A program made the position numbers and the translations under genes. Below are positions 1 to 7,323 of a stretch of DNA of 9,871 bases, piece after piece. The stretch's first letter is position 1; each line of letters begins with the position of its first letter. Origin of the DNA: CAZULF01 sp964621215 (GTDB lineage: Bacteria > Pseudomonadota > Gammaproteobacteria > UBA1113); the NCBI GenBank assembly GCA_964621215.1, contig CAZULF010000077.1:1-9871 (forward strand), in the 5' to 3' direction. The notes under the pieces were generated by a model, which had not been told where the DNA came from, ran no database searches, and saw only the letters and a program-made list of their open reading frames with translations.

Positions 1-305
1 GCGACATCATTAATCAACTTACGCGTGGTTTCAACACCCACATCAGCCAACAATAATTGAGTTTCAATCTCTTCCATTAATTCTGCGTCAATGACTTTTT
101 TGCCTAATACAGCTCGACTCAAACCATTAGCCAAATTTTTACGGGTACGGATTAATCCTTGACGCAACCGGGCAAACAAACCCGGCTTAGCGGGTTCTGC
201 TGTGGGTGCGGTCATTAGGCTTTCAGATGGCTCGGCAAGTGCTAGCGCATCAGGCTCATTGTGGGTCTCGTTTTTATTTTTATCACGTTTAAAAATTCGC
301 AGCAT
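1..305 (-). CDS. ftsY: Signal recognition particle receptor FtsY, N-terminal part (truncated by window edge)
   Basis: FtsY is the membrane-associated GTPase receptor that docks SRP-ribosome complexes at the Sec translocon. Only the first 101 codons are present; the G domain lies beyond position 1. The start is the ATG at 303-305, preceded on the minus strand by an AGGAAA ribosome site about 7 bases away. The product opens with MLRIFKRDK, followed by a short acidic/proline-rich A region (to about residue 40). The N domain then starts with PGLFARLRQGL and contains the family segments LMEEIETQLLLADVGVETT (about residues 77-94). The A region of about 40 residues is much shorter than the roughly 200 residues in E. 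coli FtsY. The gene diverges from the M16 peptidase pair. The identification rests on family knowledge of the N-domain pattern and is quite secure. Confidence 0.93.
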   Translation of the reverse strand, partial: MLRIFKRDKNKNETHNEPDALALAEPSESLMTAPTAEPAKPGLFARLRQGLIRTRKNLANGLSRAVLGKKVIDAELMEEIETQLLLADVGVETTRKLINDV

Positions 306-348
306 GTAATAGTTTCCTGTAATATAAACATCAAAGTAATTACCCGTT

Positions 349-410
349 GTCATGCCAGCGAAAGCTGGCATCCAGGCCCCAAAATGGATGCCAGCCTTCG
401 CTGGCATGAC
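349..410. repeat. Nested palindromic repeat (REP/MITE-like element)
   Basis: Two 26-bp arms (349-374 and 385-410) are inverted copies with a single mismatch, separated by a 10-base spacer, so the element can form one long hairpin. Each arm is also a perfect small hairpin: ATGCCAGC-GAAA-GCTGGCAT at 352-371 and ATGCCAGC-CTTC-GCTGGCAT at 388-407. A partial third copy (CTGGCATGACGAAG, about 422-435) follows. This is the style of short dispersed repeats seen between genes in several gammaproteobacteria. It sits in the ftsY/M16 divergent intergenic region. No transposase is present, so any mobility would be non-autonomous. Confidence 0.8.
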
Positions 411-480
411 AAATCTATAAACTGGCATGACGAAGAGTACGAGTAACTGCCATCAAAAATAGTCATTCATTGAGGATATT

Positions 481-1863
481 ATGTCGATTGTATCAAAATT
501 ATTAACGCTTATTGGTCTTTTTTTTAGTACCTCTGCCCTAGCTGCTGAAAATATGACCCATGAATACCATCTCGATAATGGTTTAACCTTGATTGTAAAG
601 GAAGACCATCGCGCCCCGGTGGTCATTTCAGAGGTTTGGTACAAAATTGGCTCAGGCTATGAACCCTTGGGCCTTACCGGCATTTCACACATGCTTGAGC
701 ATTTGATGTTCAAAGGCACCCCAAAACATGCGGGTAGCGAATTTTTCCAAATCATTGCCCAAAATGGTGGTCAACAAAATGCCTTTACCACACGTGATTA
801 TACCGCCTATTACCAAATGCTAGCTGCTGATAAGTTATCACTTAGCTTTGAGCTGGAAGCGGATCGTATGCAAAATTTGAGTTTAAAACCGCAAAGTTTT
901 AACAGTGAACATCAAGTAGTAAAAGAAGAACGACAATTACGTACCACTAATGATCCCCAAGCACAGACGTTTGAACGTTTTAATGCCGTGGCATTACCCG
1001 CTAATCCGTATCAAAACCCTACTGTAGGCTGGCCCAGTGATTTAAATCATTTGACCGTGGCGGATGCGCGACATTGGTATCAACACTGGTATGGTCCGAA
1101 TAATGCCACCGTTGTCGTCGTTGGCGATGTGAAACCTGATGCAGTGTATCAATTAGCACAAAAAACGTTTGGGCAAGTGAAACCCATAGAATTGCTTCCA
1201 GTAAAACCTCACGGGACGTTAGAGCCCTTAGGACCGCGCAAAATCACAGTGAAATTACCCGCAAAATTACCCTATTTTATTCTTGGTTTTAACACACCGT
1301 CCGTGGTGACGGCTGATGAAAAATGGGAAGCCTATGCATTGGAAATTCTTTCTGGCCTTTTAGGCGGCAGCAACAGTTCACGTTTACAACAAAAACTTGT
1401 GCGCGATAAACAAATCGCTAATGAAATTGGTGTGAGTTATGATTCTTATACTCGGCTGCCGGGATTACTCTTGATTGGCGCTACGCCTGCACAAAAACAT
1501 ACGGTGAATGATGTTCGCGATAGTATTTTTGCGGAAATAAAACAATTAAAAAAATATCCCGTCAGCAATGAAGAACTCGATCGTATTAAAACGCAAATTA
1601 TTGCTAGTAATGTTTATGCTCAAGATTCAATTGAGTATGAAGCTTACATGATTGGCAGCATGGAAAGTATCGGTTTATCTTGGAAAGAAATCGATAATTA
1701 TGAAAAACAAATTCGTAAAATTACTCCAGCACAAGTACAAGCCGTTGCGAATAAATATTTATCACGTCAAAACTCAACTATTGCTGTGCTAGATCCCTTA
1801 CCTACCAATAAAGATATGCCTAGCACTATGCCGGTTATGCAAGGAGTTTCCAATGTTCAATAG
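481..1863 (+). CDS. M16-family zinc metallopeptidase, catalytic subunit, exported
   Basis: This is a predicted periplasmic zinc endopeptidase of family M16 (pitrilysin/processing-peptidase superfamily). An N-terminal signal peptide (about residues 1-21, ending SALAA) points to export. The inverted zinc motif is intact: H70-M-L-E73-H74, with E150 exactly 76 residues after H74 in VVKEER as the third metal ligand, and E143 at the position of a second conserved glutamate known in mitochondrial processing peptidase. The N-terminal catalytic domain (about 26-235) is followed by the C-terminal M16 domain (about 240-445), which contains SRLQQKLVRDK. The length of 460 aa is normal for two-domain M16B proteins. 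The ATG at 481 has a GAGGA ribosome site 5 bases upstream. The gene overlaps the next M16 gene by 11 bp. The physiological substrate is unknown. Confidence 0.93.
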   Translation: MSIVSKLLTLIGLFFSTSALAAENMTHEYHLDNGLTLIVKEDHRAPVVISEVWYKIGSGYEPLGLTGISHMLEHLMFKGTPKHAGSEFFQIIAQNGGQQNAFTTRDYTAYYQMLAADKLSLSFELEADRMQNLSLKPQSFNSEHQVVKEERQLRTTNDPQAQTFERFNAVALPANPYQNPTVGWPSDLNHLTVADARHWYQHWYGPNNATVVVVGDVKPDAVYQLAQKTFGQVKPIELLPVKPHGTLEPLGPRKITVKLPAKLPYFILGFNTPSVVTADEKWEAYALEILSGLLGGSNSSRLQQKLVRDKQIANEIGVSYDSYTRLPGLLLIGATPAQKHTVNDVRDSIFAEIKQLKKYPVSNEELDRIKTQIIASNVYAQDSIEYEAYMIGSMESIGLSWKEIDNYEKQIRKITPAQVQAVANKYLSRQNSTIAVLDPLPTNKDMPSTMPVMQGVSNVQ

Positions 1864-3250
1864 ATTGTTCAATAAAAATAGTATTGCAATATTCGCTGCG
1901 TGCATAGGAATGAGTTTATTCTGTGTTAGCTGGGCTGATACTGCTGCGACTCAAACACCTACCGCAACGGTTGATACCACTAATAAATCACCAGTATTAC
2001 CTATCCAACATTGGACAACATCCAATGGTGCCAATGTGTATTTTGTAGCGGAACATCAATTACCGATGTTGGACGTTGAAGTTATTTTCAATGCTGGCTC
2101 GGCACAAGATGGTGAGGATTATGGCGTCGCCAATTTCACTAACTCCATGATCGGTGAAGGCGCACAAAACTTATCAGCCGATGAAATTGCTCAGCTTTTT
2201 GATAGCGTAGGTGCACAATTTGACAGTTCCTGTAGCCGTGATATGGCAACTGTTTCATTACGCAGTTTGACGGACCCCAACTTATTGAAACCCGCGTTAG
2301 AAACGTTTACTCAAGTGCTGACACAACCTAATTTTGGGACTAAGAATTTCACCCGCGTAAAAAATCAATTATTACAAGCGTTGTTAGAAAAACAACAAAC
2401 ACCCTCATCATTAGCTGATGATGCGTTTTTTAGTGCGATTTATGGTGATTATCCTTATGCACATTATCCATTAGGCACGAAGGATACATTGAAACGTCTT
2501 ACACCAAACTCGTTAGTCACATTTTTCCGTCAACACTATGTTGGCGCAAATGCCACCGTCGTTATTGTTGGCGATATTCAACAAGCACAGGCAGCGAAAA
2601 TTGCAAAACAAGTGGTGGGTGGCCTGCCTAAGGGTCGTGCTATGCCAATCATGCCAGAACCGGTTTATCATCCTCTTGCTAAAAACGTTAATATTAATTA
2701 CCCCTCCACCCAAACCTATATTCGCATCGGTGAAATTGGTGTGAATCGCAATACGCCGGGATATTTCCCCTTGTATGTTGGTAATTATGTTTTAGGTGGC
2801 GGAGTGTTGGTATCACGTTTATTTAAAGAAGTGAGAGATCAACGTGGATTAACCTATAACGTGACCAGTAGCTTTGTACCGCTCAAAGATCGCGGGCCGT
2901 TTGTTACGTCGTTACAATCCAATAACGACACCAGTGCAGAAGCGATTAAAGTGACACAAGATGTGATTCGTCAGTTTATTGATAAAGGCCCAACTGATGA
3001 CGAGCTCAACGCAGCCAAGAAAAATATCATCGGCGGTTTTGCGTTATTGCTGAATAGCAACAGTAATATTGTTGATTTGGTGGCAACTATTGGATTTTAT
3101 AAATTGCCACTCGATTATCTTGATACTTACCGCGGCAAAATTACCAATGTCACGCGTGAACAAATCCAACGGGCATTTACTCAACATTTACATCCTGAGG
3201 ATATGGTTGTTGTCACTGTGGGCCCTGAAAAAAATGAGCCACAAATCTAG
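1853..3250 (+). CDS. M16-family peptidase-like protein, non-catalytic partner, exported
   Basis: This is a second two-domain M16 protein of 465 aa with a hydrophobic export signal (about residues 10-28). Where the first protein has HMLEH, this one reads N94-F-T-N97-S98, so all three motif residues are replaced and it cannot bind zinc in the usual way. It keeps the C-terminal-domain segment R331-G-L-T-Y335 and the following SSF, typical of the partner subunit that helps bind substrate. Paired M16B genes, one with HxxEH and one without, are a known arrangement whose products act as a heterodimer. The start at 1853 lies inside the end of the first gene, with AAGGAG at 1841-1846, which favours coupled translation and balanced amounts. 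Its own end overlaps rsmD by 17 bp. Confidence 0.9.
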   Translation: MFNRLFNKNSIAIFAACIGMSLFCVSWADTAATQTPTATVDTTNKSPVLPIQHWTTSNGANVYFVAEHQLPMLDVEVIFNAGSAQDGEDYGVANFTNSMIGEGAQNLSADEIAQLFDSVGAQFDSSCSRDMATVSLRSLTDPNLLKPALETFTQVLTQPNFGTKNFTRVKNQLLQALLEKQQTPSSLADDAFFSAIYGDYPYAHYPLGTKDTLKRLTPNSLVTFFRQHYVGANATVVIVGDIQQAQAAKIAKQVVGGLPKGRAMPIMPEPVYHPLAKNVNINYPSTQTYIRIGEIGVNRNTPGYFPLYVGNYVLGGGVLVSRLFKEVRDQRGLTYNVTSSFVPLKDRGPFVTSLQSNNDTSAEAIKVTQDVIRQFIDKGPTDDELNAAKKNIIGGFALLLNSNSNIVDLVATIGFYKLPLDYLDTYRGKITNVTREQIQRAFTQHLHPEDMVVVTVGPEKNEPQI

Positions 3251-3803
3251 CCCCGGCGAACTGCGCATTATTGCCGGACAATGGCGCGGGCGTAAATTTC
3301 CGGTGATCGATCAACCAGGTTTACGTCCAACACCTGATCGCGTGCGCGAAACTTTATTTAACTGGTTACAAAATAAAATTATTGGCGCACGCTGCCTAGA
3401 TCTATTTGCCGGCACTGGCGCATTGGGATTAGAAGCTCTTTCCCGCGGCGCTGCTCATGTGACTTTTGTCGATAATAATTTAGCAGCCACACAACAGATA
3501 AAACAAGTATTAACTCGATTTGGCGCTGACAATGCCAATGTGTTGCACAGTGATGTCACCCGCGGATTACCTGCTCCTGCTCTACCCTACGATATCGTAT
3601 TTCTCGATCCACCCTTCGGATTAAACTACATACCTTTAGCGTGCGATTTATTGAATGGGGCTGGATGGTTAGCCCCGCAAGCGAATATCTACATAGAAAC
3701 CGAATCAACGTTGAAAGATTTAGCATTACCTGAATCGTGGCACATAACTCGCGAAAAAATAACTGGACAAGTGTGTTATCGGTTGGTGGCGGTGGGAGTT
3801 TGA
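3234..3803 (+). CDS. rsmD: 16S rRNA (guanine(966)-N2)-methyltransferase RsmD
   Basis: RsmD methylates G966 of 16S rRNA in the assembled 30S subunit using S-adenosylmethionine. I chose the ATG at 3234 (MSHKSSPGELRIIAG), giving 189 aa, close to the 198 aa of E. coli RsmD. The open frame continues upstream to 3069, but that part is only an out-of-frame reading of the M16 gene. Visible motifs are the N-terminal RIIAGQWRGRKF, the RPTPDRVRETLFNWL segment (31-45), the SAM-binding motif I DLFAGTGALGLEALSRGA (56-73), and the catalytic DPPF motif (125-128). The start lies 17 bp inside the preceding gene, so translation is probably coupled. A link between M16 peptidase genes and rsmD is common in gammaproteobacteria and looks like position rather than shared function. 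Confidence 0.95.
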   Translation: MSHKSSPGELRIIAGQWRGRKFPVIDQPGLRPTPDRVRETLFNWLQNKIIGARCLDLFAGTGALGLEALSRGAAHVTFVDNNLAATQQIKQVLTRFGADNANVLHSDVTRGLPAPALPYDIVFLDPPFGLNYIPLACDLLNGAGWLAPQANIYIETESTLKDLALPESWHITREKITGQVCYRLVAVGV

Positions 3804-3854
3804 TTTAGGCTGAACGTGCAGGGCAACCGCATCTAAAATAATTGGGAGCTCAAA

Positions 3855-4172
3855 ATGAATAATTATTCCACAAACAATAAGCTTATAGTAATCGCAGAAA
3901 AGATGCTAAAAGATCAAATAGACCTAATTAAAGGATGCAGAGAAATTCTGAGTCTCTCGAATAAAACGTTAAACCCTATGAACGAAATGTTTATTCCTTT
4001 TCGAGCCATTGACTCTGAAACTGATCATTTACCTCTTGACGAGGTTAGGCCGCGGTGCTCTGAAGCATACTTGTTCAAAGCTGACAAAGAAAAAACTGAT
4101 TACCTTGATGAAGATACACGCTCGATCCTGAAAGAATCTTGCCAAAAGTTAATACGGGAATTGTCAAAATAG
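3855..4172 (+). CDS. Conserved-looking small protein of unknown function
   Basis: This 105-aa soluble protein is one I do not recognise with certainty. The ATG at 3855 has a GGAG ribosome site 6 bases upstream (3845-3848). The sequence has no signal peptide or membrane helix. It starts with a predicted helical segment (KLIVIAEKMLKDQIDLIKGCREI, about 9-31), then a middle block containing FIPFRAIDSETDHLPLDEVR (47-66), and ends in a charged helix. The phrase 'ID/SETDHLP' followed by 'R-x-x-C-S' recalls small uncharacterised proteins often found scattered in proteobacterial accessory regions, some next to toxin or polymorphic-immunity genes. That resemblance is from memory and unverified. It lies 51 bp after rsmD and could be read through from that operon. 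Confidence 0.7.
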   Translation: MNNYSTNNKLIVIAEKMLKDQIDLIKGCREILSLSNKTLNPMNEMFIPFRAIDSETDHLPLDEVRPRCSEAYLFKADKEKTDYLDEDTRSILKESCQKLIRELSK

Positions 4173-4188
4173 TTGAGATAGCCCTAAT

Positions 4189-4382
4189 GTGCCATTCGAA
4201 ATAACGCCAGAGAAGTTTGTTGAAATGATTTGGTGCGGAGTACTGCCTATTCGGCTATTTTAAGAGCGCTGGAGGTTGAATGGAATGATATCCCCAGTCC
4301 CTGCCAACTGTTAAAACATTTTAACAAACTTATTGATCAAGCTATCATTTTAAAAGCGAAGCAAATGCTCGAAGTAACATAA
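4189..4382 (+). pseudogene. Probable frameshifted remnant of a small gene
   Basis: Two short open frames abut in a way that suggests decay. Frame 1 from about 4189 reads VPFEITPEKFVEMIW and then stops at 4258-4263. Frame 3 is open from 4224 to the TAA at 4380 and reads ...AYSAILRALEVEWNDIPSP... ending KAKQMLEVT. Both have plausible protein-like composition, but neither has a good start codon with a ribosome site, and they overlap in the region where one frameshift would join them. A 16-bp perfect palindrome, GTTAAAA-CA-TTTTAAC, lies at 4310-4325. The parent family is not recognised. It could also be non-coding chance. Confidence 0.35.
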
Positions 4383-4398
4383 ATAAATCAACTTTATC

Positions 4399-5472
4399 TT
4401 ACCAACCTCTCGTATAAAAATTTGTGCCATCCTCATCTTTGTCTTGTAAATTACCATTTACTGTTTGCACTTGATCATTTAATTCTGCTAACCGACGACG
4501 TGTTAAGTATGCTGTTGTAATTTGTTTTATATCTGGCTCTTTATATTGATTGCCATAATAGAGTTGGGCAAAATGAACATATGCATCTCTATATCGCAAC
4601 CATGCACGCTGCGTTAATTGTAATTGTTTTTTTCTACTGTTGCTACTAGGTATTTGTTCAATAAGTTTTATCAACGTTTTATAACTATGATTGAGTTGCT
4701 CATCAAGGTTTTTCAATGAGCTTTGAGTCTTTAAACTATCAGGATAATGCTTAAGCAGATTATTCATTGCATGCTCATAATAATTCCACATTATTGCTTC
4801 TGAGTTATTGCTCCACATTGCATAACCGCTACCTTGAAATTGGCCCAGAATAAGTCGTGTTTTGTTATCCTGTTTCACAAACAATAAATATTTATTAAAA
4901 ATATCGGAAAATGCGGCATCTTGATTTGATGATAAGGTGTTTGCGGATCGTTTCAATTTATCATTTAGTGCGTCTAAGTGATCTTTGAGGTACCACTGCT
5001 GACAGATGCTCTCTTCGTTAGGTCTGACAACCAAATCGCAATAACTAAGCTTGCCCGCTTGCGGATCAGAAATAATCGTTTTAATATCATCAATGAGGCG
5101 CGTCGTTATTTCATCCTCAGCAAGATCAATATTAACGCCGCAAATATCATCATTAGCATTATCTGAATTTTTAATCTTATTAGCATATTCAAGTGCCTTT
5201 TGTGGATTTGCCGGTTGCCCACCTAATCCGTTTAGAGCCATGATTGCCAAAGCACAGTTAGCATTAATTTTAGAAAAATAATCCCAATTTTTTTTACACT
5301 GCTCCTCCGTCCCCGGAACTTTTGGGTCAGAAAGATAGATTTGCCTACAATTTGGTAGTTTAGGTAAACCCATAGAGCCTGCGATTGCATCAGAGGCAGA
5401 GTTACCCGTAGCAAATGAATTTATAGATACCATCATCGCTATCAGAGCTGCGCAGGTTTTATAAAAATTCAT
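4399..5472 (-). CDS. Exported protein with Sel1-like segment and C-terminal LprI-like (DUF1311) domain
   Basis: This 357-aa protein is predicted to be secreted to the periplasm or envelope: a signal peptide covers about residues 1-21 (ending NSFA). Around residues 73-100, CALAIMALNGLGG followed by NPQKALEYANKI resembles a single Sel1/TPR-like repeat. The C-terminal part (about 255-333) matches the LprI/DUF1311 pattern: a LDEQLNHSYKTLIKLI helix, then LTQRAWLRYRDAYVHFA (286-302), then LTRRRLAELN (323-332). LprI of mycobacteria inhibits lysozyme, but most members with this domain are untested, so inhibition here is only inferred. The cysteines usual in the LprI domain are absent; the cysteines (such as 42, 59, 73, 111, 145, 157) are all N-terminal. 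The ATG has AGGG 8 bases upstream. The gene diverges from the LOG-family gene. Confidence 0.75.
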   Translation of the reverse strand: MNFYKTCAALIAMMVSINSFATGNSASDAIAGSMGLPKLPNCRQIYLSDPKVPGTEEQCKKNWDYFSKINANCALAIMALNGLGGQPANPQKALEYANKIKNSDNANDDICGVNIDLAEDEITTRLIDDIKTIISDPQAGKLSYCDLVVRPNEESICQQWYLKDHLDALNDKLKRSANTLSSNQDAAFSDIFNKYLLFVKQDNKTRLILGQFQGSGYAMWSNNSEAIMWNYYEHAMNNLLKHYPDSLKTQSSLKNLDEQLNHSYKTLIKLIEQIPSSNSRKKQLQLTQRAWLRYRDAYVHFAQLYYGNQYKEPDIKQITTAYLTRRRLAELNDQVQTVNGNLQDKDEDGTNFYTRGW

Positions 5473-5598
5473 AAAAAAATCCCTAACATTTTGTTTAGCT
5501 CCCTACTCTCGACCAGTTTACTCTGTATAAATAAATTAGCAGGACATATATCATACCAAGAGCAGAAATAACCACAAGATGAGAAATGATACAAATAG

Positions 5599-5627
5599 TT
5601 ATACTTTCTGTATTAATATTATATAAT
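5599..5627 (+). promoter_or_regulatory. Possible sigma-70 promoter for the LOG-family gene
   Basis: A perfect TATAAT box lies at 5622-5627, 31 bases before the ATG at 5659. The hexamer at a 17-base spacing, TTATAC (5599-5604), matches the -35 consensus in only three positions, so the -10 box carries the evidence. The surrounding sequence is AT-rich, which makes chance matches more likely. Confidence 0.4.
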
Positions 5628-5658
5628 CAACCTTGCTTACTGTACTTTAGGACACAAC

Positions 5659-6204
5659 ATGCGAAATATTTGTGTATTTATATCAGCTAACTCCGGTAAT
5701 GATATCGATTATTTAAATAAGGCCATATCTCTCGGACAAGAAATTGCTAGACATGATCTTACATTGATTTATGGTGGTTCTAATGTCGGTTTAATGGGTG
5801 CATTAGCGGATGCAGTGTTGCATGAAGATGGTAAGGCGATTGGCGTCACACCCGATAAAACTATTCTCCCTAATGAAATAGCTCATCAGAAACTTACCAC
5901 ATTACATATTGTTGAATCCATGCAAGAAAGAAAATCATTAATGACTACACTCGCAGATGGCTTCATCATTTTGCCTGGTGGATTAGGTACTTTAGAAGAA
6001 TTATTTGAAGTGTGGAATGCCGTAAAACTAGGACTTCACAACAAACCAATTGGTTTACTTAATGTCAATGGCTATTTCGATCATCTTTTATCTTTTCTTA
6101 AGCATTCCGTTGATCAGGGACTGTTAAATCAAGAACATCTTAATCTTATAATTATGGAAGAAGAACCTGCAGTTTTGTTGCAGAAACTTATGCGAGCAAT
6201 ATAG
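5659..6204 (+). CDS. LOG-family cytokinin-riboside-type nucleoside 5'-monophosphate phosphoribohydrolase
   Basis: LOG-family enzymes hydrolyse the N-glycosidic bond of nucleoside 5'-monophosphates, releasing the base and ribose 5-phosphate. In bacteria the natural substrate may be AMP or other purine nucleotides rather than plant cytokinin precursors. The 181-aa length fits the family. The Rossmann-like start MRNICVFISANSG is followed by LIYGGSNVGLMGALADA (36-52), the R91-K92 pair in MQERKSLM, and the signature P106-GGLGT-LEE114, which supplies the catalytic and phosphate-binding residues. The start at 5659 has AGGA at 5649-5652. Older annotations call this family 'lysine decarboxylase', which is wrong. 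The gene stands alone, diverging from the LprI-like gene. A deaminase and a nucleoside-binding protein lie further right, so purine handling recurs in the window. Confidence 0.92.
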   Translation: MRNICVFISANSGNDIDYLNKAISLGQEIARHDLTLIYGGSNVGLMGALADAVLHEDGKAIGVTPDKTILPNEIAHQKLTTLHIVESMQERKSLMTTLADGFIILPGGLGTLEELFEVWNAVKLGLHNKPIGLLNVNGYFDHLLSFLKHSVDQGLLNQEHLNLIIMEEEPAVLLQKLMRAI

Positions 6205-6350
6205 CACCGCATGCTGGACTATTATTCCCGCAAGCGGCAGAGATAGCAGATCCCCCAGCAGACAATCAAAAACAATTACCCTATCAAAATAAGCCAAATT
6301 AATTTTTTAGCAAAATCACTACGGGATAGAACGCTGAGTTTAGAATGCAT

Positions 6351-6809
6351 CTACTCAGGTAATAGGTATAAAGCCAAAAAAGTGAGTAATTGAAAACCTC
6401 CTTGTACCATATGATTTTCTTCCAGATCAAATTTCATTACCGCTTGATCTGCAAGAAAAAATGCAAGCCAATAAGTTAATGAAATAATAAAGGCAATTTT
6501 AGCGCGATGCATCCATATGGATGGAGTTTTCAATAACCCTATGCTCGCCCAACAAAAACTTAAGGTTGATAACAAAGACCATGCTAAGATACCGATAAAA
6601 AATAATGCTGGTAAAAAAGATGAAACATTATACATTTTCAGCGAGTCAACTAAAAATGGATAATTAGTATCTGGCGCCCAATTTGCATTAAGCATCCCTA
6701 GATGTGCAAGCCCCCCCACAATGTCAGTCCATAGAGCAATCAGCCACCAACAAGTCCAAAACAAGACAATGATTTTTTTGAAAGAAACGTTATTCAGAAT
6801 ATTGGTCAT
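6351..6809 (-). CDS. Small integral membrane protein, four predicted helices, unknown function
   Basis: This 152-aa protein has four hydrophobic stretches of membrane-spanning length: about residues 12-35, 64-92, 103-125 and 134-150. The first external loop contains WAPDTNYPFLVDSLKMY, and aromatic residues (many W and Y) cluster at helix ends. I recognise no named family. The ATG at 6807-6809 lacks a clear ribosome site, so the start could lie a few codons away; the next in-frame methionine is residue 39, which would lose the first helix. It is the last gene of the leftward block, 58 bp after the 114-aa gene. No enzymatic motif is visible. Confidence 0.75.
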   Translation of the reverse strand: MTNILNNVSFKKIIVLFWTCWWLIALWTDIVGGLAHLGMLNANWAPDTNYPFLVDSLKMYNVSSFLPALFFIGILAWSLLSTLSFCWASIGLLKTPSIWMHRAKIAFIISLTYWLAFFLADQAVMKFDLEENHMVQGGFQLLTFLALYLLPE

Positions 6810-6867
6810 GATCAGATTTTATTAAATTTCAGGTTAATAAAAAGTTCATTTTTGTCTTATTTTAAGT

Positions 6868-7212
6868 TCAATGCAGATTTCCATAAAATACTCTTCGAAA
6901 TCGCGATAAAAAGGTTCCTTTTACTTGATGCTCTTGTTGGATTTTAATTCGTTCATTGTAAATGCCGTTGTCATAACCTATAAGATATAGTTGGCGGGGG
7001 TGTACGCCATAAAGAAGAGGAGTTTTGATAAATTCGTCTATGGGAATACTATCAGTAATCCGCGTGTTTTCGATATGATATTTTACAACTAGTCCCATCT
7101 CGGTGGTTTGATAAACATCGTAAATTTTAACAAAATAGGGACTTTTTTCAGAACCTTTTAAAAAACTAAGGGCCGATTTAAGATACCTAATAATTTCAGC
7201 ATTTGTAACCAT
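6868..7212 (-). CDS. Hypothetical 114-aa soluble protein
   Basis: I do not recognise this protein. It is predicted to be cytoplasmic: no signal peptide or membrane helix is seen. An N-terminal helical part (NAEIIRYLKSALSFLKG, about 4-20) precedes an apparently beta-rich stretch (about 26-85, with alternating hydrophobic residues in FVKIYDVYQ and LVVKYHIE), and a basic C-terminus (SRFRRVF, about 103-109). The ATG has a good AAGGA ribosome site at 8-base spacing on the minus strand, which supports a real gene. It lies 111 bp downstream of the BMP-like gene, on the same strand, and could be part of the same transcript. Confidence 0.65.
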   Translation of the reverse strand: MVTNAEIIRYLKSALSFLKGSEKSPYFVKIYDVYQTTEMGLVVKYHIENTRITDSIPIDEFIKTPLLYGVHPRQLYLIGYDNGIYNERIKIQQEHQVKGTFLSRFRRVFYGNLH

Positions 7213-7323
7213 CGTCGTAATCCTTAAAAGCAGTATTAATGTAACATTGTTCTACATAAATAAAAAATAGTTAAAAAAACCAATTTAAAACTGTTAATCG
7301 TGTAACTTCTAAGTCCCTCCTCT

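Noticed and set aside
261..446. 61-aa rightward open frame, product with CHASESWHPG
   Set aside because: It combines antisense ftsY sequence with the palindromic repeat; the HASESWHPG string is only the translation of the repeat arm. There is no ribosome site.
2513..2744. Small frames on both strands inside the second M16 gene
   Set aside because: They are fully covered by a well-supported conserved gene and have no features of their own.
3069..3233. Longer N-terminus for rsmD
   Set aside because: This part lies inside the M16 gene in another frame, and its translation has no RsmD-like features; the family N-terminus (RIIAGQWRGR) fits a start at 3234.
4978..5414. Open frames opposite or out of frame with the LprI-like gene
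   Set aside because: They overlap a longer gene with signal peptide and domain matches, and show no recognisable protein features.
5659..6204. Lysine decarboxylase
   Set aside because: The PGGLGTLEE motif defines the LOG phosphoribohydrolase family; the lysine decarboxylase label is an old misannotation.
6215..6358. Terminators after the LOG gene or the membrane protein gene (CCGC-AA-GCGG and the CTGAG/CTCAG stem)
   Set aside because: The stems are short or bulged and no run of T follows on the relevant strand.
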